From Sporosarcina sp. NCCP-2716 (GTDB taxonomy: Bacteria > Bacillota > Bacilli > Bacillales_A > Planococcaceae), in the NCBI RefSeq assembly GCF_023707985.1, contig NZ_BRCF01000007.1:124001-188000 (forward strand): 64,000 bases of DNA. Direction: 5' to 3'. The translations under genes and the position numbers were made by a program. The notes under the pieces are model-generated. The model had not been told where the DNA came from, ran no database searches, and saw only the letters and a list, made by a program, of their open reading frames with translations. Below, one piece after another: positions 1 to 8,190 of the stretch. How positions within the stretch are numbered: position 1 is the stretch's first letter; the number at the start of each line of letters is the position of its first letter.

Positions 1-305
1 GTTGCGAAGTTCTCATAGGCTGTATAAAAACCGTCATGGTCTTCGTTGAAGATGGAAAAGATATTGCTGACGAGCGGAATTTGACTGGCAAGTGTCGGGA
101 ATCCGAAGCCGAGCGTCGCGAGGGAGGCGAACGCAATGACAGCTGCTGCTGCGGTATGGCGCCACACTTTCGGAACACGCCGCTGCCGGTTGATCTGCCT
201 CCGGACCCGCTGTTTCATGGCTTTCCTCTCTTCCGGTGATACATCCATCGGCTCGATGTCCTCATCCGATTTCATCTCGTTCAACCGCTTGTATAAGGAT
301 TTCAT
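1..305 (-). CDS. DUF4179-type anti-sigma-like membrane protein, N-terminal part (cut by window edge)
   Basis: The first 101 codons are present; the gene runs off the left edge. The start ATG overlaps the stop of the sigma factor gene by an ATGA junction (302-305), so the two are translationally coupled. The reading begins MKSLYKRLN, followed by a charged cytoplasmic segment rich in Lys/Arg, then one hydrophobic segment (roughly residues 49-70, HTAAAAVIAFASLATLGFGF) and the sequence FPTLASQIPLVSNIF. That pattern (short Asp/Glu/Lys-rich head, single membrane segment, then P-x-x-A-S-x-I-P) is typical of the DUF4179 proteins that are encoded next to sigma-70-family genes in Bacillales. The likely role is a membrane-bound partner that holds the sigma factor inactive. 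Family call is by recognition; the extracellular domain cannot be seen here. Confidence 0.75.
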   Translation of the reverse strand, partial: MKSLYKRLNEMKSDEDIEPMDVSPEERKAMKQRVRRQINRQRRVPKVWRHTAAAAVIAFASLATLGFGFPTLASQIPLVSNIFSIFNEDHDGFYTAYENFA

Positions 306-859
306 ACACACTCTTCCTTCCATTCGTTTTTGAGGACAGCCGACAGTTTCTTCTTCCCTCGGTATAGCCGATTATCGACGGACGCCTTCGTGACATTCAG
401 CGATTCGGCTATCTCTCCGTTCGACATTTCCAAGAAATACTTCATCGTGAAAATATCGCGGTCCACCTCACTTAGCTGGCTCATCGCCATCAAAAGCTCT
501 TCCTGCTCTTCTTTTACCAGCAGGACGTCCTGCCGATCCTGAATGAATGTCAGGTCTTCCATCCCATGCTCACGTCCCTTACGCTTCATGGCACGGCGAT
601 AGGCATCGATCGCCTTATATTTCGCCACCATGCAGATCCACTTCTTGAATTCGGACGCATCCCCTTCGAACTGATCTGCATGGTCCCAAACCGCCAGAAA
701 CACATCACTGACACATTCCTCATGATCTGCGTCTGTCGGTCCCAGAACCTTCCAGACGACCGCCTTGACGACGGGCATGTAAGTGTCAATGACGAATTCG
801 ATTGCATCTTCCTTCTGCCGCTTCAGCCGGCGGATGAAATTCTTCTCTGTCGATTTCAT
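302..859 (-). CDS. ECF-like sigma-70 family RNA polymerase sigma factor
   Basis: A 185-residue sigma factor. Region 2 is seen in DADHEECVSDVFLAVWDHADQFEG followed by FKKWICMVAKYKAIDAYRR (2.3-2.4, promoter melting and -10 contact). Region 4 is seen in LSEVDRDIFTMKYFLEMSNGEIAESLNVTKASVDNRLYRGKKKL, a helix-turn-helix for the -35 element. I chose ATG at 859 because a GGGGAGA ribosome site lies about 7 nt upstream; a GTG at 889 would add ten residues without such a site. It is followed without a gap by a DUF4179 gene, the usual sigma/anti-sigma arrangement, which suggests a stress- or envelope-responsive regulon, probably autoregulated. The target genes cannot be told from this window. Confidence 0.9.
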   Translation of the reverse strand: MKSTEKNFIRRLKRQKEDAIEFVIDTYMPVVKAVVWKVLGPTDADHEECVSDVFLAVWDHADQFEGDASEFKKWICMVAKYKAIDAYRRAMKRKGREHGMEDLTFIQDRQDVLLVKEEQEELLMAMSQLSEVDRDIFTMKYFLEMSNGEIAESLNVTKASVDNRLYRGKKKLSAVLKNEWKEECV

Positions 860-1025
860 ATCCCTGTCTCCCCAAAAAGCTGTTCTCACTGACTACAACG
901 AATGGAAGCGTTGATTATTCTCACAATTACTGAAAAAAGCGAACCGATGCACGACTCCATCATGTTAGGATAGCCTCCATGATGGAATCGCGCACAGGCA
1001 CGCTCACTAATTTTGTTCATAACAA

Positions 1026-1646
1026 TCAATTCTCAAGTACTCCGATGACAAACCCTTTATATAGACTCTCCTGGTCACCGTCCCAATCCAAGTCGACCCG
1101 CGCCAGGACTTCCACCTTCTCAGCCGGGAACTCACCTGAACGCGATCCTGTATCGACCACATCCGAAATGACACGATCTGGCATCGGATCATACCATACA
1201 CCCGCTCCGATGACTTCCTGAATGAGCGCTTCCTCCGAGTCGATCTCCACCACCATTTCCAGGATCATTTTACCCTTCTTGGTCGGGAGCTCGCGGAACA
1301 CCCGCCAATCATCCTTTAACACGTGTGACTCCCCATACGTATAGAGCCGCTCACCAGTCGTTTTATCGGTAATATCAACAAATACGTCTGTCTCAGTCGT
1401 CCGTTTCCTCAGGTTCACGTTCTGCTTTTCATAGGGTATCTCCACATACAGATGGTTCAGGGCCACCTGATGCTCTCCCAAGCCTGGCGGATCGATATAA
1501 TCAGATACCTCACCCGGTTCGGTTAGTTTCACGGGGTCGAGAGTGGGCTCTGGGTCCCTGTTTTCATATTCTTGTTTATCAGAGATCAGAACCACCGCAA
1601 AAATGACAGCCGCCAGACCAATCCCCATCAACACTTTTTTCATCAT
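1026..1646 (-). CDS. Membrane-anchored hypothetical protein with extracytoplasmic domain
   Basis: A 206-residue protein that I do not recognise. It starts MMKKVLMGIGLAAVIFAVVLIS, an uncleaved-looking signal anchor, and the rest is a hydrophilic, acidic domain presumably outside the membrane (for example RTTETDVFVDITDKTTGERLYTYG, and a late D-L-D-W-D-G-D-Q acidic run that could bind a cation). The ATG at 1646 is preferred over the one at 1658 because the GGTGG ribosome site is then about 8 nt away. The gene sits 47 nt downstream of a 52-codon membrane protein gene and probably shares its transcript. No lipobox cysteine is present. Function unknown. Confidence 0.65.
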   Translation of the reverse strand: MMKKVLMGIGLAAVIFAVVLISDKQEYENRDPEPTLDPVKLTEPGEVSDYIDPPGLGEHQVALNHLYVEIPYEKQNVNLRKRTTETDVFVDITDKTTGERLYTYGESHVLKDDWRVFRELPTKKGKMILEMVVEIDSEEALIQEVIGAGVWYDPMPDRVISDVVDTGSRSGEFPAEKVEVLARVDLDWDGDQESLYKGFVIGVLEN

Positions 1647-1693
1647 TCCCATTTCCACCTTTCAGCAGGACAGCCGCCAACTGCCCCCTTCCC

Positions 1694-1852
1694 TCACTTG
1701 CGATTTGCCCGTTTCGTCCACACGATGGATAGTATGGAACTGACGGCAAACGCCACGATTGCCCCAAATACACTTGACGCCACAGAACGATTCGACAAGT
1801 ACAGGCCTACAAATGTACCGATGCTTATCCCAATCGGCAGTGTCCAGTTCAT
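1694..1852 (-). CDS. Small 52-residue membrane protein
   Basis: A short reading frame beginning MNWTLPIGISIGTFVG and ending WTKRANRK. It has two hydrophobic segments (about residues 4-19 and 25-44) separated by LSNRSVASS, and a positively charged tail, so it should span the membrane twice with both ends inside. A GGGG ribosome site lies about 9 nt before the ATG. It precedes the membrane-anchored gene at 1026-1646 on the same strand. No family was recognised; the call rests on the start context, the clear membrane pattern and the close spacing to the next gene. Confidence 0.55.
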   Translation of the reverse strand: MNWTLPIGISIGTFVGLYLSNRSVASSVFGAIVAFAVSSILSIVWTKRANRK

Positions 1853-1980
1853 GTCAGCACCCCTATCGCCATCTTTACGAATCAGCGTAACAGAAAACCG
1901 GGGGCTTCGCAGTAAAAAGAAGCAGAATAACCTGCCCTCCAGGCATCAGGCGAAGGCGGCGGATGCGTTTTTAGGCAAAT

Positions 1981-2010
1981 AAAAAAGACCCTGCGAACAG
2001 GGTCTTTTTA
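1981..2010 (-). terminator. Intrinsic terminator of the cold shock gene
   Basis: The arms AAAGACCCTG and CAGGGTCTTT enclose a CGAA loop, with A-runs on the left and T-runs on the right, so it can act in both directions. It lies 7 nt after the cold shock protein stop codon. Confidence 0.85.
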
Positions 2011-2016
2011 AGGCGA

Positions 2017-2217
2017 TTATGCTTTTTGAACGTTAGCAGCTTGAAGACCGCGTTGTCCTTGCTCGATATCAAATGTGACGCTTTGACCTTCGTCTAAAGA
2101 TTTGAAACCTTCGCCTTGGATTGCTGAGAAGTGTACGAATACGTCTTCTCCGTTTTCTTGCTCGATGAAACCGAAACCTTTTTCTGCGTTAAACCATTTC
2201 ACTGTACCTTGTTCCAT
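2017..2217 (-). CDS. csp: Cold shock protein (CspA/CspB family)
   Basis: A 66-residue single cold shock domain, the usual length. Both RNA-binding motifs are intact: RNP1 as KGFGFI (residues 13-18) and RNP2 as VFVHF (residues 26-30). It binds single-stranded RNA/DNA and acts as an RNA chaperone in the cytoplasm. ATG at 2217 is supported by AGGAGG about 9 nt upstream; an earlier in-frame start at 2250 has no such support. The roughly 370 nt before the gene hold no other gene up to the divergent SleL-like gene, leaving room for a long leader of the kind many csp genes use for cold regulation. Alternatives cspB, cspC or cspD cannot be separated by sequence alone. Confidence 0.97.
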   Translation of the reverse strand: MEQGTVKWFNAEKGFGFIEQENGEDVFVHFSAIQGEGFKSLDEGQSVTFDIEQGQRGLQAANVQKA

Positions 2218-2415
2218 AGTGTTTTGCCTCCTGGGTGTGGTGTTCCACACGTGTTGTTACTATGCTTGCTCAAATACCTTAGACGAAAATCAAAAACTTT
2301 TTCTCAATTTGAAAAGAACAAATATAATACTTCTTAAGAATAACATGCCTTCCTCGAAATTGCAACCATAACGATTGAAGTTCTATAAAGAAGTTTTCAC
2401 ATCCTATTTCTTTAT

Positions 2416-2477
2416 GTACCTGTGCAGCAAACAATCGTGAATGTTTAAACATTCATGTTTGTTTGCTGCACAGGTAC
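2416..2477. repeat. Dispersed palindromic repeat, copy R1
   Basis: A 62-nt near-perfect inverted repeat. The outer arms read GTACCTGTGCAGCAAACAA and its complement, and the centre is ATGTTTAAACAT; the 31-nt arms differ at only two positions. It lies in the divergent space between csp and the SleL-like gene, so it is not placed as an ordinary terminator. Related copies lie at 3743-3806 and 5127-5190, with degraded ones at 12421-12470 and 26909-26950. Confidence 0.85.
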
Positions 2478-2587
2478 CTTCCGGACTTTCTGGACTTTCC
2501 TGGTTGACCGGGTTCCGCTGAAAGTGATAACACGCCAGCCCTCCTCCGAATACAGTGAGGATGACGAACAAGAAGGAGAGAAGCGGA

Positions 2588-3733
2588 TTGCAGATCTACG
2601 TAGTGAAACAAGGAGATACCTTATGGAAGATCGCTCAAGCTTACGGCGTCACCGCCAATCAGATTGCAGCGGCCAATGGGCTCGACAACCCGAATGCACT
2701 GGTCGTCGGCCAGGCACTCGTCATTCCTACTGCCTCTGGCACAACCCGTCCGAAACCCGTCATCGACGTCAACGCCTATACGATCAACGCCGGGGAGAGC
2801 GGCGCACGGGAAATCCAGGAGGTCGGCCGTCATCTGACCTATTGGATGCCATTCGTCTATAGCGTGAAAGATGATGGTACGTTAACGACACTCGATGATA
2901 AGGAAATGCTCAAGTCCGCCGCGGCCGAACGCGTCGTGCCGGTGCTGGCGATCACCAACTTCAGTTCTACGGAGTCCGGAACCGCCCTTGCCCACACGAT
3001 CCTGTCGAGCAAGGAGCTCCAGGAGAAAACCATCACCAACATACTCGCGGTCATGAAAGAAAAAGGCTACCAAGGGCTCAACATCGACTTCGAGAATGTG
3101 CGTCCGTCCGACCGGGAATCCTACAACCAATTCCTGCAGCTCGCCGTCGACCGCCTGCACCCACAAGGCTACTTCGTCTCCACCGCGCTCGCCCCGAAAA
3201 CGAGCAGCGACCAGAAAGGCCTGCTTTACGAAGCCCATGACTACGAAGCCCACGGCAGGATCGCCGACTTCGTCGTTCTCATGACATACGAATGGGGCTA
3301 CCGGAAAGGCCCCGCCCAAGCGATCTCCCCGCTGAATGAAATCAAAAAAGTACTGGATTACGCCGTCACCGTCATCCCGCGCGATAAGATCATGATGGGA
3401 TTCCAGATCTACGCACGCGACTGGCAGCTGCCGTTCGTCCGCGGACAGGAAGCGGAAACGTTCAGCCCGCAGGAAGCGGTCCGCCGCGCCGTCCAGCAGC
3501 AGGCCGCCATCCAATACGACCCAGTTGCACAGTCCCCGTTCTACCGGTACACCGACGCGGCTGGCAAGGCGCATGAAGTCTGGTTCGAAGACGCCCGCAG
3601 CGCCCAGGCAAAATTCGATCTCGTGAAGCAATATAAACTGCGCGGTATCAGCTACTGGGTATTGGGTTATCCATTCCCGCAGAACTGGCTGCTGCTGGAG
3701 GATAACTTTACGGTCCGGAAGAGGTTAAAATAA
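2588..3733 (+). CDS. sleL: SleL/YaaH-like peptidoglycan N-acetylglucosaminidase (LysM + GH18)
   Basis: A 381-residue protein with one N-terminal LysM domain (about residues 1-47, VVKQGDTLWKIAQAYG...NPNALVVGQALVIP) and a glycoside hydrolase 18 domain. The catalytic motif is GLNIDFEN with Asp167 and the proton donor Glu169; the C-terminal RGISYWVLGYPFPQNW is the last barrel strand. SleL (YaaH) enzymes normally have two LysM domains and about 430 residues and cleave cortex peptidoglycan during spore germination; this one has lost one LysM. I chose the TTG start at 2588 because AAGGAGAG lies 7 nt upstream and it gives the family's usual N-terminus (LQIYVV); ATG at 2555 or 2561 would put a charged extension before LysM. 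No signal peptide is seen, as in other SleL proteins deposited on spores. Confidence 0.88.
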   Translation: MQIYVVKQGDTLWKIAQAYGVTANQIAAANGLDNPNALVVGQALVIPTASGTTRPKPVIDVNAYTINAGESGAREIQEVGRHLTYWMPFVYSVKDDGTLTTLDDKEMLKSAAAERVVPVLAITNFSSTESGTALAHTILSSKELQEKTITNILAVMKEKGYQGLNIDFENVRPSDRESYNQFLQLAVDRLHPQGYFVSTALAPKTSSDQKGLLYEAHDYEAHGRIADFVVLMTYEWGYRKGPAQAISPLNEIKKVLDYAVTVIPRDKIMMGFQIYARDWQLPFVRGQEAETFSPQEAVRRAVQQQAAIQYDPVAQSPFYRYTDAAGKAHEVWFEDARSAQAKFDLVKQYKLRGISYWVLGYPFPQNWLLLEDNFTVRKRLK

Positions 3734-3742
3734 ATTAATAAA

Positions 3743-3806
3743 CGCACCGGTGCACCAAACAACCGAGAGTGTTTAAACACTCATGTCGGGTTGGTGCAAC
3801 GGTGCG
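3743..3806. repeat. Dispersed palindromic repeat, copy R2
   Basis: A 64-nt inverted repeat with CGCACCGGTGCACCAAAC at the left and the complementary GTTGGTGCAACGGTGCG at the right; the centre AGTGTTTAAACACT is perfectly palindromic. It lies between the convergent SleL-like and DUF3887 genes, where it could stop both transcripts, although it has no T-run. The arms differ in sequence from copy R1 but the layout and centre are the same. Confidence 0.8.
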
Positions 3807-3824
3807 CTGTCCGTTCTGCGTACC

Positions 3825-4205
3825 TCACTTAATATACAAACCCGCCACTTCGTCCTGCTCGTTGAACGTGATAGTGAACACCCGCTTCTGTTCACTGTAT
3901 TTGACGACGAGCACCGTCGTGTAGTACTCATCCTTCTTCTCGACAGATGATTTATCCACTTGCTCGTACTCACCGGACTCTTTGATAATCCCGACCACTT
4001 CGTCGAGCTGGTCTGCGGTCAGCTGCTCTTTCATCGTAGCATCGAGCATTCCATGGACACCTTCCGTATCTCCATCATTCAATAACGTCACAACCTGCTC
4101 TGCGTCCTGAATAAAGCGATCCGCGGTTTCACCTTCCACTTTCTTATCGCCGCACGCACCCAGCAGCATGACAGCCGCCAGCAGCACAACCACCCATCTC
4201 TTCAT
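3825..4205 (-). CDS. DUF3887-type lipoprotein
   Basis: A 126-residue lipoprotein. The N-terminus MKRWVVVLLAAVMLLGACGDKK is a lipoprotein signal peptide with lipobox LGAC, so Cys19 should be lipidated. The mature part reads VTLLNDGDTEGVHGMLDATMKEQLTADQLDEVVGIIKESGEYEQVDK, the pattern of DUF3887 domains. The start ATG at 4205 overlaps the stop codon of the upstream membrane protease gene (ATGA), so the pair is an operon with coupled translation. The domain's biochemical role is not known; coupling to a membrane protease suggests a shared envelope function. Confidence 0.82.
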   Translation of the reverse strand: MKRWVVVLLAAVMLLGACGDKKVEGETADRFIQDAEQVVTLLNDGDTEGVHGMLDATMKEQLTADQLDEVVGIIKESGEYEQVDKSSVEKKDEYYTTVLVVKYSEQKRVFTITFNEQDEVAGLYIK

Positions 4206-4885
4206 GTCCATCCATCCTTTCGTTTCAATCGAAGTGTAAACACAAATAAAACAATGGCAATCAAAGCAATCACCGACTCCGTCACCAGCAGCTGCCATTC
4301 AGGTGGAACGACCATGGGCAGAATGCCGACGAGAGCGTCCGCCAGCATATGGATAACAATCGCAGCGGCCAGGAAACGGAGCCGTCTTTCCTTCACCGAC
4401 TGCAGTACGAGCAGCGACAATCCGATATGCAGCGTGATAGCAAATATCCGTTCCAGTGACCCGACTGCAAGCATTGTACCACCCGCAAACGGTGCGTCTG
4501 CCGCAAGCAGACCGACAGCGGGAATCCCGAGCAGGACGACCGCTTCCACGCCACCATGCCCCGCTCCGAAGAACACACCGGACAGCCAAGTGCGCTGCCT
4601 CATGAAAAACCGGATGGCGACAAATCGCGCGAGTTCTTCCGCAAGCGCGGCGGTCAATGCGAGGAACAAGGCAAAGGCGACCGGATGAAGCGTACTCCAC
4701 ATCAGGTAGCCTGTACTGTGTGCATTCAGCCAGCTCAGCAGCGGCAGCCGGATCAACAGCTGCGCTATTGTAAATGCCAGCAGCCCGAGCACGAATGGGA
4801 TCCAGCACTTCTTCATCAGCGCCCATATGAACAGGACGGCAGGCAAAATCAGGCCGACCGTCACTGCAGTCAATTCTCCAGCCAT
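4202..4885 (-). CDS. yhfC: YhfC-family intramembrane metalloprotease
   Basis: A 227-residue membrane protein with about seven hydrophobic segments. The key motif is AALAEELARF (Glu-Glu, residues about 83-84) in one membrane segment and GAGHGGVEA (His, about 109) in the next; these match the CPBP/CAAX-protease-like metal-binding residues found in YhfC proteins. It is expected to sit in the cytoplasmic membrane; substrates are unknown. The downstream DUF3887 lipoprotein overlaps its stop codon by ATGA. Family assignment is by motif and size; catalytic activity is inferred. Confidence 0.8.
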   Translation of the reverse strand: MAGELTAVTVGLILPAVLFIWALMKKCWIPFVLGLLAFTIAQLLIRLPLLSWLNAHSTGYLMWSTLHPVAFALFLALTAALAEELARFVAIRFFMRQRTWLSGVFFGAGHGGVEAVVLLGIPAVGLLAADAPFAGGTMLAVGSLERIFAITLHIGLSLLVLQSVKERRLRFLAAAIVIHMLADALVGILPMVVPPEWQLLVTESVIALIAIVLFVFTLRLKRKDGWT

Positions 4886-5126
4886 ATTCCGACTCCCCTT
4901 TTCAGACTCAACGTTGCGTTGGATTGGTGCACAGATATGTCAGTTGACCCGGCTCACAAAGAACGGACTGACCAAAAAAAAACGGAGGGAAACAGCACAT
5001 AAGTGCCGGCAAAATAGATCTTTGCTTGCTTCATCGCCTATCCTCCCATCAGATAATCGGTCGCCCTCATTACTCTCTATACGGACCACCTGCCGTTCGG
5101 TTCCATATTTCAGGAAATCAAAAAAA

Positions 5127-5190
5127 CGTACCTGTACATGAAACAAACGCGATTGTTCAACGACACGTGTTTGTTCGGTGCACAGGTACG
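5127..5190. repeat. Dispersed palindromic repeat, copy R3, placed as a terminator
   Basis: A 64-nt inverted repeat with ends CGTACCTGTACATGAAACAA and the complementary TTGTTCGGTGCACAGGTACG. A-run at 5121-5126 (T-run on the minus strand) follows it directly downstream of the histidine kinase stop codon, so here it looks like a strong intrinsic terminator for the kinase/ABC operon. The arms match copy R1 at the ends (GTACCTGT / ACAGGTAC). Confidence 0.85.
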
Positions 5191-6099
5191 CTATTTTTTC
5201 CATGTCACTTCAATCACAAAGTCCTCGTCCTCCATCCATGCTGCCGCACTGCCGCCCTGCTTCTCCGCAAGCTGACGGACAATGTGCAGGCCGAGGCCGA
5301 GCTGGCCGCCCCCACGGCTTGGATCCACACGGTAGGTGCGGTCGAAGATACGTTCGAGCTCTTCAGCATCGAAGGCGTCGGTGTCATTGACTGCGCGCAG
5401 ACGCATGGTCTCTGCGTCCTCGATCAGCTCGATTGCGATATAGTTTTTGCCGTAAGCTAGCGCATTCTGGATAATGTTCACAACGATGCGACCCGCCGCT
5501 TTCCGGTCAGCGAGTGCAGGGGCCGCCGTCAGTCTGCCCATGCGCACTTCGAACCCTTTTTCTTCAAACGCTTTGTGGTACGTCAGCATCGTATCGATGA
5601 TAATCTGATCGAGCGGCACGTTTTCAAGTACGGGCCCGCTGTCCAGCGAGTCAAGCTGCGACAACTCGAAGAACAGATCGACCGTCCCGACGAGATGGTC
5701 GATCTTCTTTTGGACAATCGATAAATACTCAGCTTTCTCGTCTGGCGAAACAGCGGATGAACTGAGCAGATCCGAGAAGCCTTTGATGGAAGTCAACGGC
5801 GTCCGCAGATCATGCGAGATATTCGTGATCTCCCGTTTCAGGTCGAGTTCCGCTTTCCGGCTCTGCTGCTGTTCCTGCTTGGAGGATTCGATGAGCCGGT
5901 TGACGGCCGCCGCAAAGCGGGACAGGGGCCGGCTCTGCGTGTTCGTCCGCACCCGTTCATTGGTTCCTGGATTGCTGATAATCCCGTCAAGCTGCCGGGT
6001 CATCTTCCTAAGTTCCACCTGCAGCACGAGCACCCAGCTGCACGCCGCCACCAGCAGTCCCGCAAGCACCACCACCACCGCTATCAGCCAGCCGCTCAT
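5191..6099 (-). CDS. Sensor histidine kinase of an ABC-transporter-linked two-component system
   Basis: A 302-residue kinase with one N-terminal membrane helix (about residues 5-27) and almost no extracellular domain. The phosphorylation site is His96 in ISHDLRTPLTSI. The ATP-binding region shows an N-box (IVVNIIQNALAYG), then IFDRTYRVD and a G-rich lid GGGQLGLGLHIVRQL. Kinases of this shape do not sense a ligand directly but are driven by the neighbouring ABC transporter. It is 16 nt after the permease gene. The likely partner regulator is encoded at 9465-10151, now separated by chrA. The set resembles lantibiotic-immunity-type systems (regulator, ATPase, permease, kinase), but the inducer is not known. 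Confidence 0.9.
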   Translation of the reverse strand: MSGWLIAVVVVLAGLLVAACSWVLVLQVELRKMTRQLDGIISNPGTNERVRTNTQSRPLSRFAAAVNRLIESSKQEQQQSRKAELDLKREITNISHDLRTPLTSIKGFSDLLSSSAVSPDEKAEYLSIVQKKIDHLVGTVDLFFELSQLDSLDSGPVLENVPLDQIIIDTMLTYHKAFEEKGFEVRMGRLTAAPALADRKAAGRIVVNIIQNALAYGKNYIAIELIEDAETMRLRAVNDTDAFDAEELERIFDRTYRVDPSRGGGQLGLGLHIVRQLAEKQGGSAAAWMEDEDFVIEVTWKK

Positions 6100-6115
6100 A
6101 CGCCATCCCCCTCCT

Positions 6116-6865
6116 TCAGTCGATCGTCTGTTTCGAAAACTTCGTGACGCCGATTACGATGGCCGCAGCCGACAAAATCACCCCCGTCACCCAGCAGGCA
6201 GCATTGAACTGTACAGTCTGACCCATGAATGCCATCATATTCTGTCCGAGGAGTGTATCCGGCGCATAGTCATAGAGCGTCCGGAACGCGTCCAGCTTCT
6301 GTGCACCGATCCGCAGCAAATACCCCGAGAACCCATAGACCACCAGCAGGACGATGAATACATACACATCCCCGACCTTCATCATCTTCATCGAATGGAT
6401 GAAAAAGAACGCACTCAAAGCAATCGGCGCCATATTGCCGAGTGCCGTCAGGAAATTCCGCACCGATCCGCTGTCCGTAGCAAGCATCGTTTCACCGAGC
6501 GCAATCATGAGTGCGACACCGACGACGCTGATGATCAGGAAATAGCCGAGCGTCAGCAGCAATTTGGACCAGTAGATCGTACTCCGGCGGATGCCGAACG
6601 ACACGGCGTTCTTCAAGACATCCGTATCACGGCCTGTCAGACTGGAGTTGAACAGGAAGATGACGATCAGCACGAGCACCGTACCGCCCAGCAGATTCGA
6701 ATAGTAGAAGCTCGCTGTTCCATAAGGGAACGTCGGGTCGGTCCGCTGGAAGTAGGCCAATACAGCAGCCGCCGCAGCGATCAACGCCAGGCAGACAAGA
6801 CTCGTCAAATGAAGCGATTTCTTCCGCAAAAGCCGGTACTGCTCACTCTTCATATAATTCATCAT
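6116..6865 (-). CDS. ABC-2 type transporter permease
   Basis: A 249-residue protein with six predicted membrane segments (for example LTSLVCLALIAAAAAVLAYF, LLGGTVLVLIVIFLF, LLLTLGYFLIISVVGVALMIAL, VYVFIVLLVVYGFSGYLL). Size and pattern fit ABC-2 permeases that pair with a separate ATPase. It overlaps the ATPase stop codon by an ATGA junction and is followed 16 nt later by the histidine kinase, so all three are one transcript. Probable role: export or removal of a membrane-active compound, or sensing for the kinase. Substrate unknown. Confidence 0.85.
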   Translation of the reverse strand: MMNYMKSEQYRLLRKKSLHLTSLVCLALIAAAAAVLAYFQRTDPTFPYGTASFYYSNLLGGTVLVLIVIFLFNSSLTGRDTDVLKNAVSFGIRRSTIYWSKLLLTLGYFLIISVVGVALMIALGETMLATDSGSVRNFLTALGNMAPIALSAFFFIHSMKMMKVGDVYVFIVLLVVYGFSGYLLRIGAQKLDAFRTLYDYAPDTLLGQNMMAFMGQTVQFNAACWVTGVILSAAAIVIGVTKFSKQTID

Positions 6866-7776
6866 GCCGGCTCACCTCCGACCAACCCGAGGAAATACTC
6901 CTCAAGATTGCGTGCCTCGACTCGGAACTCGGTAACGGAAACACCATTCGTCAGCAGGAGCCGGTTAATATCCCCGCTTTGATCAATATGGTTGTGGATC
7001 GCAAGCACGCCGTCCGGCAGCACCCGGTAATCGATATCCGGATATGCCTGTTCAAGCAGCCGGGCAGCCGTCGCCGAATCATCCATCGCCACAACGAGCT
7101 GCTTGCGGCTTTTCGTCTGCAGCGTCTCCTTGCTCACGTCCTCGACGATAGCCCCGTCTTTCAGGAACACGAACCGGGTCGCAAGCATATGCAGCTCCGC
7201 CAAGATATGACTCGAGATGAAAATCGTGATCTGCTGTTCCTCATTGAGCCGTACAAGCAGATTGCGGATCTCACGGATCCCTTCCACATCGAGACCATTG
7301 ATCGGCTCATCGAGTACCAGGCAGTCCGGATGGCTCAGCAGACAGAGCGCGATGCCGAGCCGCTGCTTCATGCCCATCGAATACTCCCTGAACTTCTTCC
7401 GTTTCTCATGCGCCAGGCCGACAATCCCGAGAACTTCCCGCACACGTTTCTTCTCCACGATCCCCCGCTGCAGCCGGTAATATTCCAGATTCTGCACCGC
7501 CGTGAAATTCGGGAAGAACGCGGGTGTCTCGACGAGGAATCCCATCCTCCCTCGCATCTCCCCTGCCGCATTCCCCGTCTTTCCGAACAGCCGGATCTCA
7601 CCCGATGTCGGAATCAGCTGCCCCGACAGCATCTTGAAGATCGTCGATTTCCCAGCACCGTTCCGACCGATCAGCGCACAGATCTCCCCTTGCCGCAGCG
7701 TAAAATCGAGCGGCTCGATCACCTGCACGTCCTTGAACGTTTTCATCAATTGATGGGTCTGGATGACCGTCTCCAT
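6862..7776 (-). CDS. ABC transporter ATP-binding protein
   Basis: A 304-residue ATPase. Walker A is GRNGAGKST, the signature motif is YSMGMKQRLGIA (with MGMKQR in place of LSGGQ, usual in this DrrA/BcrA-like group), Walker B is CLVLDEPINGLD, and the switch His is in ISSHILAEL. The C-terminal 80 residues form the extra regulatory domain of this group. ATG at 7776 is chosen, with AAGGAG about 8 nt upstream; GTG at 7785 is the alternative. It powers the permease encoded immediately downstream. The gene probably was once preceded directly by its response regulator gene (9465-10151). Confidence 0.93.
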   Translation of the reverse strand: METVIQTHQLMKTFKDVQVIEPLDFTLRQGEICALIGRNGAGKSTIFKMLSGQLIPTSGEIRLFGKTGNAAGEMRGRMGFLVETPAFFPNFTAVQNLEYYRLQRGIVEKKRVREVLGIVGLAHEKRKKFREYSMGMKQRLGIALCLLSHPDCLVLDEPINGLDVEGIREIRNLLVRLNEEQQITIFISSHILAELHMLATRFVFLKDGAIVEDVSKETLQTKSRKQLVVAMDDSATAARLLEQAYPDIDYRVLPDGVLAIHNHIDQSGDINRLLLTNGVSVTEFRVEARNLEEYFLGLVGGEPA

Positions 7777-7785
7777 CGTCCTCAC

Positions 7786-8190
7786 TCCTTCGCTTTCTTT
7801 TACTACTTCCAGTCTAGCAAAGGGTGTTTTAAAAACCTTTAAGCAAAACGTAAGGAAATCATAAGGATCACACCAACTTGGACAGGATCCCCTGTTTTGC
7901 GCCGGACTCCTCTCAGAGACTCCCTAGTGGTTGTACATATGCGCGCAAGCGAAACTTCCACTTGATAATCGCGCAATATTAGGGGTTACAAGAAACTACC
8001 ATGACAGGAGTGTAAAGATTTTATAAACCATCCGTTTCATATTGAAACTAAGGAGGGCTTCCTATACGCTTTCAATATCGGATGTCGATAGTGAATTTCG
8101 ATTAATCAAAGTCAGAAAAGAGGCAATCGAACTCTTCAAAGAAATCAAGACTAATTCAAAGAAATCAAGACTAATTCAAAGGAGGCAGCA
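7786..8190. other. Intergenic region between the ABC operon and chrA
   Basis: About 400 nt that should hold the divergent promoters of the ABC/kinase operon and of chrA. A short open stretch on the plus strand (about 8052-8191, reading SDVDSEFRLIKVRKEAIELFKEIKTN) looks like a coding remnant but has no convincing start and runs into the chrA start; it may be the tail of a lost regulator. A 20-nt tandem duplication lies at 8135-8174. Confidence 0.4.
8135..8180 (+). repeat. 20-nt tandem duplication just before chrA
   Basis: The unit TTCAAAGAAATCAAGACTAA occurs twice in perfect tandem (8135-8154 and 8155-8174), followed by a third partial unit TTCAAA that leads directly into the chrA ribosome site AAAGGAGG (8178-8185). 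Confidence 0.95.
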
